From: Candidatus Chlorohelix allophototropha
Lineage (GTDB): Bacteria; Chloroflexota; Chloroflexia; Chloroheliales; Chloroheliaceae
Reading direction: 5' to 3'
Length of the DNA: 64,000 bases
Assembly (NCBI RefSeq): GCF_030389965.1
Contig: NZ_CP128399.1
Location: 2,594,934 to 2,658,933, forward strand
In this document: one piece after another, positions 7,803 to 15,726 of the stretch
Numbering within the stretch: the stretch's first letter is position 1
Layout: each line of letters opens with the position of its first letter
The notes under the pieces: model-generated
What the model was told of the DNA's origin: nothing
Database searches by the model: none
Seen by the model: only the letters and a program-made list of their open reading frames with translations
Program-made: the position numbers and the translations under genes

Positions 7803-10016
7803 TTGTCAACCACTTCTCAGGATAATTTTCAAAACAGGGCGCAAATTATTCCTGCAACCTTGAATCATAGGTTTTCCACTTTATCTATAATTATCTGGCT
7901 GCTGCTAACGGTTTTCTCAGCTGTTTTGCTTTACTCAATTACTCGGCGAGTTACATTCCTCGCCGATGATTATATTTTTCTAGGGCAACTTACGTTTACC
8001 CATCCAACATTTGCCGATAACTTGAGTTGGTTTGGGCGTGATTGGGGAATAGGGGCACAGTTTTATCGTCCGTTGGTAAGGCTTGGTTACTATTTTCAAT
8101 TTCTGATTTTTCAGGATAACCCCACCGGATGGCATTTGGTTTCGGTAGCCTTACATGCCGCTAATGCCGCACTAGTATGTTTGATCGGTTGGCTGATAAG
8201 CAAACGAACAGTGGTAGGCGGGGTAGCCGGGCTGATATTTGCCCTCCAGCCGATTCACAGTGAACCAATCGCTTGGATTAGTGGTCAGGGTGATTTGCTG
8301 GCAACGTTTTTTGCGCTTGGCAGTCTGATATGCTGGATAAAGTATCGGCAACACCCTAAACATGCCTTAAAATGGTACATTGCAACATCAAGTCTATTTG
8401 TATTTGGGCTGTTCAGTAAAGAAGCCGCCATAGCCATTCCATTGGGATTGTTGGCGTATGATTTTGTAACCGGAGGGCTAGATCTCTTTTGGCAACACAA
8501 CAAGTTTTCTAGAGCTGCATTGCAGCGGTTGATTATTGCCTATATCCCGGTTTTATCCATATTTCTTGCTTACCTGATTCTCAGGATTGTGCTTTTTAAG
8601 GGTCTGGGTGGTTATGGTGGCGAGGCAGGACAAAAGCTAGATTTTGGATTGCTTGTGAGCAATTACACAAACTGGCTAATTACACCTTTTCAGTTCTCAG
8701 GCACTACCGGGCTGGTTTTAGTAGGACTTATTATTGCGTTTACAGCGTTAAGCGCGGTTCAAGAATGGGAGCGATTTCGCCTTCAACATGGTTTATCCCT
8801 CGATACCGAACCAACCCGCCCAACCAAAGCTGCCTTGCCTGCTGAGAATGATGAATTAGATGATCCGAATTTTCCTATCTTCCCTCAAATTCAACTTACT
8901 CCCAAACCTGTAGAAGCGCCAGTTATTCCAAAGTTTCCTTCACCGCCCTACTATACAATGCGCACCGCTGGCTTTGGCTTTCTTTGGATAATTCTCTTTC
9001 TTCTATCGGTGCTATTTACCCTACCGGCAGAACGTTTTACCTATCTACCAAGCATTGGTTTTGCGCTTTTTACCGGAGCGATCATAGCTCCTTATTTTGC
9101 CAATACTCAATCAAAAACCCGCACTTTCATGGAATTGGGTTTTTGGCTCAGAGTAATTGCAATAATAGCCTTGCTTGGTTCATATGGCGCAACCAGTTCT
9201 GCCAGAATCCAACAATGGTTGGATGCCGGTAATACCTCACGTCAGATTCTAAATCTGACCAAAGAAGTCATACCGAGCGTGACAAATTATGTCCACATTG
9301 TGAGTGAAGGAGTACCTGATAGTAATGGTGGTGCATTAATTTTCCGAACCGGATACCCTGATGCAATCCGGTTGCTCTACAAAAATCGCACAATTGATGT
9401 GGAAAAGGTTGATAAACTGCCTATTTTGCAAGATCGCCTTAAAAACTCAATCTTCCTCGAATACAAAGGCGAGAATCGGTTGATAAACCATACCGAAATC
9501 GTGGATGCGATGCTAAAGCGCAACGAGGCGTTAAAGCAGAGCAAATCTTTTCTTAGCTGGAGCTTTGAACTTAGCGTTTCCGGCAATGCGGTTTCAGGTA
9601 ACTGGTTTGATCTAAATAATACTGGTTCATTAGTCTCGCAAGATACGGGTTTGTCCGTCAACGCCTCACGAGGTGTTTTGCTGCAAAGCCCCGATTTTAC
9701 ACTTGCGGCTGCGCAAGTGGGTTCGTTGGATATTACAATGAAAGTTGCCTCAAAAGGGCGCGCCTATCAGGGGCAAGTAACTTGGCTAACTAATAGCTCA
9801 CCCGACACTGCCTCCAAAACTACCGTTTTCTTCGACATCATTGCAGACGGGCAATTTCATACTTACCATATATCACCCGAAGTTGCGCGTAATTTTGGCT
9901 ATGCCGAACAGGTAGCGAGGATCAGACTTAGCTTACCAGATGGGCTTGAAGATGTAATAATCAAGAAAATTGAGCAGTTCCAGCTACCGTTCGATTACCA
10001 AACGCTTCAAAAGTAG
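7803..10016 (+). CDS. Multi-membrane-spanning GT-C-like protein
   Basis: The 737-residue protein has an N-terminal half of about ten hydrophobic segments and a soluble C-terminal part (from about residue 480). Just after the first membrane segment is an acidic pair (LADDYIFLG), where GT-C glycosyltransferases carry their catalytic aspartates. It is followed by FYRPLVRLGYYF and PIHSEPIAWISGQGDLLA, which resemble the TMTC / O-mannosyltransferase-like group using lipid-linked sugar donors. A hydrophilic insert of about 80 residues lies between membrane segments. Translation appears to start at a TTG, with GGAGG four bases upstream. The gene ends only 7 bases from the convergent dnaJ-like gene. 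Glycosyl transfer is inferred; donor and acceptor are unknown. Confidence 0.65.
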   Translation: MSTTSQDNFQNRAQIIPATLNHRFSTLSIIIWLLLTVFSAVLLYSITRRVTFLADDYIFLGQLTFTHPTFADNLSWFGRDWGIGAQFYRPLVRLGYYFQFLIFQDNPTGWHLVSVALHAANAALVCLIGWLISKRTVVGGVAGLIFALQPIHSEPIAWISGQGDLLATFFALGSLICWIKYRQHPKHALKWYIATSSLFVFGLFSKEAAIAIPLGLLAYDFVTGGLDLFWQHNKFSRAALQRLIIAYIPVLSIFLAYLILRIVLFKGLGGYGGEAGQKLDFGLLVSNYTNWLITPFQFSGTTGLVLVGLIIAFTALSAVQEWERFRLQHGLSLDTEPTRPTKAALPAENDELDDPNFPIFPQIQLTPKPVEAPVIPKFPSPPYYTMRTAGFGFLWIILFLLSVLFTLPAERFTYLPSIGFALFTGAIIAPYFANTQSKTRTFMELGFWLRVIAIIALLGSYGATSSARIQQWLDAGNTSRQILNLTKEVIPSVTNYVHIVSEGVPDSNGGALIFRTGYPDAIRLLYKNRTIDVEKVDKLPILQDRLKNSIFLEYKGENRLINHTEIVDAMLKRNEALKQSKSFLSWSFELSVSGNAVSGNWFDLNNTGSLVSQDTGLSVNASRGVLLQSPDFTLAAAQVGSLDITMKVASKGRAYQGQVTWLTNSSPDTASKTTVFFDIIADGQFHTYHISPEVARNFGYAEQVARIRLSLPDGLEDVIIKKIEQFQLPFDYQTLQK

Positions 10017-10023
10017 CCGGATT

Positions 10024-10935
10024 TCATTGAGGCTTGGGAATTAGCTTGCAGTACAAGTTCCCACGCCGATGTGAAGAACCTTTCAAAAGCCCATGCCGCC
10101 GAATAGTGATAGTTTCACCGCTAAGGGAATGCGCCGGTATTTTAAATATTAGCTCGCCTCCCTCCGGCGCGGGTAAAGCCCATTCTCCCCCCTTTGCTAA
10201 GACCTCTAAAGGCACTTCAACGGTAGTATATAAATCACGTCCTTCTATCTGGAATTGTGGGTGTGGCAATAGTTCAACCAGAACGTGAATACTGGTTGCA
10301 TAGGGCATATGTAGCGGATGCGGAACATTATCTATCCAATGACGCATTTCTATTCGCATCGACATATCCGGTAACATTCCGGGTGGAATATTTATTTCTA
10401 ATATTTCAAAAGAAACCAGAAATCCGTTACCATCACAACGAGGGCAGGTTTGAGCTTTGTGAGGTAGTACACGTGCCCCTCTGCAACGCCCACAAGTGTG
10501 AGTTTGTCCAACGTTGATAGTACGTTTCGCTCCTCTAAAAAGCTCTTGTAAAGTAATTCTGACCCGGTAACTCAAGTAAGAAGTACGCGGCATATGCGGT
10601 TTGCTCATAGAGCAGCGTTTGGGGGTTGAACGCACTTCCTGTTGATAAGTTTTGGTGGCAGCCGCAGCATAGGCGCCAACCCCAAACCAATCGTCTTCCG
10701 ATTCAACACTATGGGATGTAGCGCTTTTTTGAAGGATGGAATCGTAGGCAAGCCGTTTTTGAGGATCGCCAAGAATTTCGTAAGCCTGTTGTATAGCCAG
10801 AAATTGATCTGCTGCCTTGGGGTTGTCAGGATTCAAGTCAGGGTGAAATTTCTTGGCTAAACGCCGATAGTTTGCCTTTATTTGTTCGGGCTGTGCCCCT
10901 ATATTTACTTCGAGTAATTCATAATAATTTTTCAT
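10024..10935 (-). CDS. DnaJ-like co-chaperone with a shortened zinc finger
   Basis: This J-domain protein would stimulate a DnaK-type chaperone. Of 303 residues, the first 70 form the J domain with the HPD triad in KKFHPDLNPDNPKA. A linker without an obvious Gly/Phe-rich stretch follows, then the first beta-barrel start (LFRGAKRTINVG). Only two CxxCxG motifs are present (CGRCRG and CPRCDG), where classical DnaJ has four, so at most one zinc site can form. The C-terminal substrate-binding barrel follows (IPPGMLPDMSMRIE, VEVPLEVLAKGGEW). It is intermediate between DnaJ and CbpA. The gene runs convergently into the GT-C-like gene. A full-length DnaJ probably exists elsewhere in the genome. Confidence 0.85.
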   Translation of the reverse strand: MKNYYELLEVNIGAQPEQIKANYRRLAKKFHPDLNPDNPKAADQFLAIQQAYEILGDPQKRLAYDSILQKSATSHSVESEDDWFGVGAYAAAATKTYQQEVRSTPKRCSMSKPHMPRTSYLSYRVRITLQELFRGAKRTINVGQTHTCGRCRGARVLPHKAQTCPRCDGNGFLVSFEILEINIPPGMLPDMSMRIEMRHWIDNVPHPLHMPYATSIHVLVELLPHPQFQIEGRDLYTTVEVPLEVLAKGGEWALPAPEGGELIFKIPAHSLSGETITIRRHGLLKGSSHRRGNLYCKLIPKPQ

Positions 10936-11066
10936 ATCTATCGAATCTGTATTTTACTAAAAAAAGGAACTTAAAAAAGGGCTAAAAGGCTGTATTCAAG
11001 CCTTACTACTTTAGGTTATAATATAAAAGAACAAGCATCCATCATTCCTTAATTCAGCTTTTGAAT

Positions 11067-11091
11067 AAAAAAACGCGGGACTGCTCCCGCG
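11067..11091 (-). terminator. Rho-independent terminator of the FAD oxidoreductase
   Basis: A 7-bp G/C stem (11074-11080 with 11085-11091) is followed on the minus strand by seven T. It lies about 25 bases beyond the stop of the oxidoreductase gene and separates it from the dnaJ-like gene. Confidence 0.85.
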
Positions 11092-11116
11092 ACTCGTTTC
11101 TATAGCAGCCTGAACG

Positions 11117-12310
11117 CTAAAGAACATTTCTTTCCCGATTATAATTTCCGGTACGGAATCTTTCGATATTGAGTTCTGCCACCTCCACCGTTTTGATATC
11201 ACCGTCAATTATGAGTTCGGAAATTGAAAGTCCAACCGCAGGGCTTTGCATGAAGCCGTGCCCGCTAAATCCGGTGGCAAGGTAGAAATTATCTAATTCG
11301 GGAACTTTGCCGATAATACCGTTATGATCCGGCGAAGTATCATACAAACCCGCCCAACCGCTCAGGATACGCGCACGCTCAAGCGCCGGGACTCGATACA
11401 TAGCGTGTTCCGCCACCGTATCAAGCCAATTCCAATCCAGTGTTATATCAAAACCGGGTTTTTGAGTAAGGTCGCTTTCTCCCATCAAGAAACCGGGACC
11501 TTCCCGCCGAAAATGAAAGCCGTTTAGCATATCAATGACGAAAGGAATTTGCGCCGGGATTTCTGAAAAAGGCTCAGTAAAGAAAGCCTGCCGCTTGACC
11601 GGCTCAACCGGGATTTCTACATCTAGCATCTCTCCTAAAATGCCACTCCATGCTCCGGCACAACCCACCACTATTCCGGCAGAAATCTCACCCCGATTAG
11701 TTTCAAGGCTAAGCAATTCCCGACCGCGCCGTTTAATAGCGGTAACCTCAGTATTTTCCCAAACTTTGACCCCCATTTTGCGGGCTTGTCTAGCGTAAGC
11801 GAAAACTACATCGGTGGTGCTGGCATAACCATCGGTCGGACAAAAAGTTGCGCCGATGACATCCTCAGTCATTAGAAAATCCCACCTTTTCGAAACTTGT
11901 TCATTTGTCAGAACTTCAACCGGTACACCTAGACCTTGCTGAAGCGCCGCATTTTTCTTGAAGACTTCCATATCTTCAGGTCTGGTAATAAGAAAGAGGT
12001 AGCCAACCTGTTTGAAATTTGCGCCTGTTTCGTCCGGTTCCATCCCAAGCCGCTGGTTAAAATGTTTGAAAAAATCCACCGAGTATATACAAATACGAAT
12101 ATTGGCTTTAGTAGAGAATTGCTGCCGCACTCCCCCTGCCGCTTTCGCGGTTGAACCTGACCCTAACAAATCGCGCTCAAGAATTACTATATTGGTACAG
12201 CCACGTTTTGCCAGATTCCAAGCAATACTAGTTCCCAATACTCCCCCACCGATTATTACGACATCAGCCTTTTGGGGAAATGTTTTAGAACTGGACAGGA
12301 TTTGTGACAT
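11117..12310 (-). CDS. FAD-dependent oxidoreductase of the DadA / sarcosine-oxidase-beta family
   Basis: This enzyme would oxidise an amine or amino acid at a carbon-nitrogen bond. The Rossmann FAD motif VVIIGGGVLGTSIAWNLAKRG is at the N-terminus, followed by an acidic ribose-binding residue in VILERD and the conserved STAKAAGGVRQQ loop. The C-terminal FAD-contact block is YLATGFSGHGFMQSPAVG. The ATG at 12310 has AGAAGG seven bases upstream; a longer frame would begin at a TTG at 12346 without a ribosome-binding site, so I chose 12310 (397 residues). Candidate substrates are D-amino acids, glycine, sarcosine or proline; none is singled out. It is alone, with its own terminator. Confidence 0.86.
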   Translation of the reverse strand: MSQILSSSKTFPQKADVVIIGGGVLGTSIAWNLAKRGCTNIVILERDLLGSGSTAKAAGGVRQQFSTKANIRICIYSVDFFKHFNQRLGMEPDETGANFKQVGYLFLITRPEDMEVFKKNAALQQGLGVPVEVLTNEQVSKRWDFLMTEDVIGATFCPTDGYASTTDVVFAYARQARKMGVKVWENTEVTAIKRRGRELLSLETNRGEISAGIVVGCAGAWSGILGEMLDVEIPVEPVKRQAFFTEPFSEIPAQIPFVIDMLNGFHFRREGPGFLMGESDLTQKPGFDITLDWNWLDTVAEHAMYRVPALERARILSGWAGLYDTSPDHNGIIGKVPELDNFYLATGFSGHGFMQSPAVGLSISELIIDGDIKTVEVAELNIERFRTGNYNRERNVL

Positions 12311-12497
12311 CTTACTACCTTCTAAATACTGAAATAATTCTGGCAAATCATAGTGTGCCTAATGTAACACCGCTAGCTATCTCGGTCAATTGTAAATTGT
12401 TTTAAAATTCTTTCTATTGTATGAATGCACATAATTTCATGAAGAGTTGCTACTTGAAGTTTGTGTTTTAGACTACCGCAAAGTAACACTTGAGTAG

Positions 12498-12537
12498 TAT
12501 AATCTGAATATGAGGTCAGTGGTAAACTCATATTTTT
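12498..12537 (+). promoter_or_regulatory. TATAAT box and leader hairpin upstream of the bacteriochlorophyll synthase operon
   Basis: A perfect TATAAT at 12498-12503 is followed by an 8-bp inverted repeat (12507-12514 with 12527-12534) running into five T (12533-12537). If the TATAAT is the -10 box, the hairpin would sit at the very 5' end of the transcript and look like a weak attenuator or stabilising stem. No -35 match is seen at 16-18 bases. The stem is AT-rich, and repeats of this size occur by chance. Confidence 0.3.
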
Positions 12538-12570
12538 AAAATTATACTGCAAAACAAGAAATTACTGGGA

Positions 12571-13530
12571 ATGAGATCACAAGAAACTTTAACGAAAAAT
12601 AAGCCTAATATGCCAAAACCTGCAAAATCCACCTTGCGAGGTCACTTGGACTTGCTTGATCCGGTAACATGGGTAGCAGGACCACAAGGTTTTATAAGTG
12701 GTGCTGTAGCAAGCGGCGGGATGCAGCTGGATTGGAAAACCCTAGGGCTGATGATTATCGGCTCAATTCTGGTAGGACCACTCCTTATTGGTTTCAGCCA
12801 GTCGATCAACGATTTTTTTGATCGTGAACTGGATGCCATTAATGAACCGACACGCCCGATTCCGGCAGGGTTGGTAACTTTAAGGGGCGCTATTCTAAAC
12901 TTCACGGTTATAGCAATACTTGCAATAATTTCGGCAGTTTTGCTGGGCTTGCTAGGTGGGCAAAACCCCGGGTTTATCATTCTAGTGACTATCCTAGGTC
13001 TAATACTAGGCGCAATGTACAGCATACCGCCCTTCGAGTTCAAACGCAACGGTATAACCGGACCACTTTCAGTAGGAATAGGCTATAACCTGATGACCTG
13101 GATGACAGGTAATATGGTATTTAGCGATTTCAAGATCGAAATATTTGTGGTCGCGTTAGTAAATGCTTTTGTGGCAGCCGGTTTGCTAGTACTGAACGAC
13201 CTGAAGAGTATAGAAGGGGATAAGAAACTTGGCTTACGCACCTTGCCCGTGATGCTAGGCGTGAAAAAAGCCTTGTGGGTCTCATATATCTATATTGACT
13301 TGTCACAAGCAGCATATGCGGTGTATCTTGCTGCTATTGGGCATTACTGGATAGCATTAATACAAGTGGTGGCATTGGTATTCCAGTTTTTAGCGCAACG
13401 CCCGTTATACCTGAACCCCACTCACAAACAATACAAAAAATATTTGCTTACAGGCAACGGCTTAATTGCAGTAGTAGTATTTATTTCTGCCCTTAGTTTT
13501 GGTGGTTACGACCCGTTTAGAACTTGGTAA
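12571..13530 (+). CDS. bchG/bchK: (Bacterio)chlorophyll synthase, UbiA prenyltransferase family
   Basis: This membrane enzyme esterifies the C-17 propionate of a (bacterio)chlorophyllide with a geranylgeranyl, phytyl or farnesyl tail. The 319-residue protein has about eight membrane segments. The first prenyl-diphosphate motif, NDFFDRELDAINEPTRPIP (N80, D81, D84, D88), is the form specific to the ChlG/BchG/BchK branch. The second is NDLKSIEGDKKLGLRTLPV (D210, D217), and a GPLSVGIGYN block lies between them. It heads a set with an alpha/beta hydrolase 4 bases downstream and a DXS-like gene. Whether it makes bacteriochlorophyll a, bacteriochlorophyll c (BchK) or chlorophyll a cannot be decided without a tree. 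The presence of BchU in the window makes BchK worth testing. Confidence 0.9.
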   Translation: MRSQETLTKNKPNMPKPAKSTLRGHLDLLDPVTWVAGPQGFISGAVASGGMQLDWKTLGLMIIGSILVGPLLIGFSQSINDFFDRELDAINEPTRPIPAGLVTLRGAILNFTVIAILAIISAVLLGLLGGQNPGFIILVTILGLILGAMYSIPPFEFKRNGITGPLSVGIGYNLMTWMTGNMVFSDFKIEIFVVALVNAFVAAGLLVLNDLKSIEGDKKLGLRTLPVMLGVKKALWVSYIYIDLSQAAYAVYLAAIGHYWIALIQVVALVFQFLAQRPLYLNPTHKQYKKYLLTGNGLIAVVVFISALSFGGYDPFRTW

Positions 13531-13534
13531 AGAA

Positions 13535-14398
13535 ATGGCTTACGTTAAAATTGGACAATCCAATAGCCCTATTTTTTATGAATTAAGCACACCTGCCGAA
13601 CCAGAGGGCACTGTTATATTCATTAATGCGTGGTGTTCATCAGCACGGTATTGGAAAGAAACAGTAAAAAGGATTTCGTCCCGTTTTCAAACCCTGACTT
13701 ATGATCAACCGGGTATCGGACGTAGCCTTTCAAAAGAAAAACCATTACCAGCCACATATAAAGGCACAATTGATAATGGCAGTAACGAAGTGCTTGAATT
13801 AATCGAACACCTTCAACTGCTAGATAAACCTGTACATGTGGTGGGACATTCATTGGGCGTCGTTATAGCAACGCATCTCGCTACTGTTTTGGAGTCACGT
13901 GGCAAACTGGCAAGCTTAACTATCATCAATTGCGGTAGTTTTGAAATCGAGGATCGCAAGGGCGAAATACTTATACCCTTTATCAAATTAGTGGTAAACG
14001 TAAAACGTATCCTTGAACTGCCGGGTTTGCGACAATTAACTATCCGTAAGTTGACCGCACGCCCAATCGAAAGCATCTACGAGCAATTCATTATTAGCGA
14101 TATGGTAGCTTCAGATATACGTATAGCACGTGAACTAGCGCTTTCTTCACTTACTCCTGTCAATCTAGAACGCTACCATCACGAAGTTGATGCGCTTAAA
14201 GCGCCGCTTTTGCTAGTAGTGGGTGATCGAGATGGAACGATTCCACCTAAGGGAATGTACAACATTAAACGTTTCAAACCAACAGCTAATCTTGTACCAT
14301 TTCCCGACTGTGGTCATTTTCTTATGCTTGAACGACCTAACCGTTTCGCCGAAGTGTTGTTGCAACATCTAAGCCTTAATGTTATATCTTTTCGTTGA
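13535..14398 (+). CDS. Alpha/beta hydrolase coupled to the bacteriochlorophyll synthase gene
   Basis: This soluble alpha/beta-hydrolase has a complete catalytic triad: the nucleophile serine in VGHSLGV, an aspartate in VVGDRDGTIP and a histidine in PDCGHFLMLERP. The oxyanion region is FINAWCSS and the YDQPGIGRS strand follows. The ATG at 13535 lies 4 bases after the synthase stop, so the two genes are almost certainly translated from one message. A TTG 36 bases further upstream would overlap the synthase and lacks a ribosome-binding site. Some bch clusters contain the alpha/beta-fold protein BchO, and chlorophyllases share this fold, but nothing in the sequence fixes the substrate. A role in pigment or prenyl-ester turnover is an inference from position. 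Confidence 0.8.
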   Translation: MAYVKIGQSNSPIFYELSTPAEPEGTVIFINAWCSSARYWKETVKRISSRFQTLTYDQPGIGRSLSKEKPLPATYKGTIDNGSNEVLELIEHLQLLDKPVHVVGHSLGVVIATHLATVLESRGKLASLTIINCGSFEIEDRKGEILIPFIKLVVNVKRILELPGLRQLTIRKLTARPIESIYEQFIISDMVASDIRIARELALSSLTPVNLERYHHEVDALKAPLLLVVGDRDGTIPPKGMYNIKRFKPTANLVPFPDCGHFLMLERPNRFAEVLLQHLSLNVISFR

Positions 14399-14470
14399 AA
14401 ACCATTTAGTTAGTCAGTACATTTTAATCGACAATAAGAACAATAATATAAACTGGTAGCCCAACAAAAT

Positions 14471-14530
14471 AATCTGGAGAATCCCAGCATAATGTTTCGG
14501 TATTAATTCGCAAGAATATATCTCCAGATT
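14471..14530 (+). repeat. 10-bp inverted repeat in the leader of the DXS-like gene
   Basis: AATCTGGAGA at 14471-14480 is the exact reverse complement of TCTCCAGATT at 14521-14530, with 40 bases between. In RNA this would be a 10-bp stem ending 36 bases before the start codon. Inverted repeats of this size are expected a few times by chance in the window, so a regulatory role is only a possibility. Confidence 0.3.
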
Positions 14531-14566
14531 TCGGGTAATCACCTGGCTCGAAAGGAGAAATTTGCC

Positions 14567-15598
14567 TTGAGCCGAAATGCAAACAAACAAACTGTACCAC
14601 GTAAACTCCCCCATGTCGTCACTTATGAGGGTGATGGTTTACGACATTGCCTGTTTGACCTACTCAAGTCTAATAGAAACGTGATGTTTCTAGCTTCAGG
14701 ACAGGCAACTCATAGTTTTCCCACACCGGGAAACCTACTGGCACAAATAGCGTGGGAAGTAGGGAACAGGTATCCACCTCGCCTGTTTGGACTTGGGGAA
14801 TTTTTACAAGACCTTGTACCCACTTCTATTAATTTAATCGCGCAAGGTTACCATCCATTGGTAATAATGAACACCACCGACCTTGCTCGCAATTATGCCG
14901 GATTATCGGCTGCCTGCGCGGCTAATATACCGATTACTTTTATACTCATCGCCGGTAAAGAAAACGGTCAAACTTGGCAACCGGCTGGCGTAAATGAGTT
15001 GTCGGTGCTTTTGACTCTTCCAAGTTTAAATATCGGTGAGCCATCCGACACGGTTGAGCTACGCCAGATGATTAAAACTGCGCTCTCCCATGAAGAGGGA
15101 CCAACCGTTATTCGTTATATCCCGTTCGAGTTTGGCAAATCTATCGTCAAACCAAATCTCGGACCTATTCCCGGTCTTGGTAAAGGGCATATGCTCAGAC
15201 AAGGCAAAGAAGTAGCATTAGTTGCTCTTGGGGATAGCGTCGAAGTCGGGTTGCGAATTGTGGAAGAACTTGAAAAGCAAGGACACGATGCAGCACTGTT
15301 AGAAGCACGATGGGCACGTCCGCTTGACCAACCACTCCTGAATGCAGTAGCGCACCACTTCAGACGCTTAATAACGCTAGAGCGCGGCGAATTAAACGGC
15401 GGATTTGGCACAGCAATTCTTGAGCATTTTGAACGGCGTAATGAGCAAGAAATTGTGGTACATCGGGTAGGGCTGGGAAGTCGAGAAAGCGATGATGTGT
15501 TTGCTTTGTGCGCTGAAGTTATTCGCTTTATCGATATTTACAATGAAAAGCAAGGATTTCAGCTACCTGTCGCTTTAAAAAGAAAATTTAGCAATTAA
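14567..15598 (+). CDS. DXS/transketolase-like protein containing only the pyrimidine-binding and C-terminal domains
   Basis: The 343 residues align with the second half of 1-deoxy-D-xylulose-5-phosphate synthase (its domains II and III). They include GKENGQTWQPAGVNELSVLLTLP in place of the DXS GxxGxTHxGxxD block, the ligand-face strand GPTVIRYIP, and the C-terminal domain with LEARWARPLD and ITLERGELNGGFGTAI. The N-terminal thiamine-diphosphate-binding domain is absent, both here and in the neighbours. The AEQHA helix is altered to LGEFLQD, possibly keeping the glutamate. Translation begins at a TTG with AGGAGA about nine bases upstream. It follows the synthase and hydrolase genes and is followed by a terminator. 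It may act with a separate N-terminal subunit or be non-catalytic; its place suggests isoprenoid-tail supply. Confidence 0.72.
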   Translation: MSRNANKQTVPRKLPHVVTYEGDGLRHCLFDLLKSNRNVMFLASGQATHSFPTPGNLLAQIAWEVGNRYPPRLFGLGEFLQDLVPTSINLIAQGYHPLVIMNTTDLARNYAGLSAACAANIPITFILIAGKENGQTWQPAGVNELSVLLTLPSLNIGEPSDTVELRQMIKTALSHEEGPTVIRYIPFEFGKSIVKPNLGPIPGLGKGHMLRQGKEVALVALGDSVEVGLRIVEELEKQGHDAALLEARWARPLDQPLLNAVAHHFRRLITLERGELNGGFGTAILEHFERRNEQEIVVHRVGLGSRESDDVFALCAEVIRFIDIYNEKQGFQLPVALKRKFSN

Positions 15599-15633
15599 GT
15601 CTTTATTTCTTTTATCTAATAATCTAAGCAAAG

Positions 15634-15665
15634 CCGGGAGGGAACATTTCCACCCCCGGTTTTTT
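15634..15665 (+). terminator. Rho-independent terminator after the DXS-like gene
   Basis: A C/G-rich stem (CCGGG at 15634 pairing with the CCCGG ending at 15659, with internal mismatches) is followed by six T at 15660-15665. It closes the unit containing the synthase, hydrolase and DXS-like genes. Confidence 0.8.
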
Positions 15666-15726
15666 ATTAATCGAGATATTATATAATACCTCGCGATATG
15701 CTATAAATTAAAGGAGATTTGAATTT

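Noticed and set aside
13535-14398. Calling the hydrolase after the bacteriochlorophyll synthase gene BchO.
   Set aside because: The position suits it, but BchO normally sits with magnesium-chelatase genes and the sequence shows no BchO-specific motif that I can point to. A general alpha/beta hydrolase call is safer.
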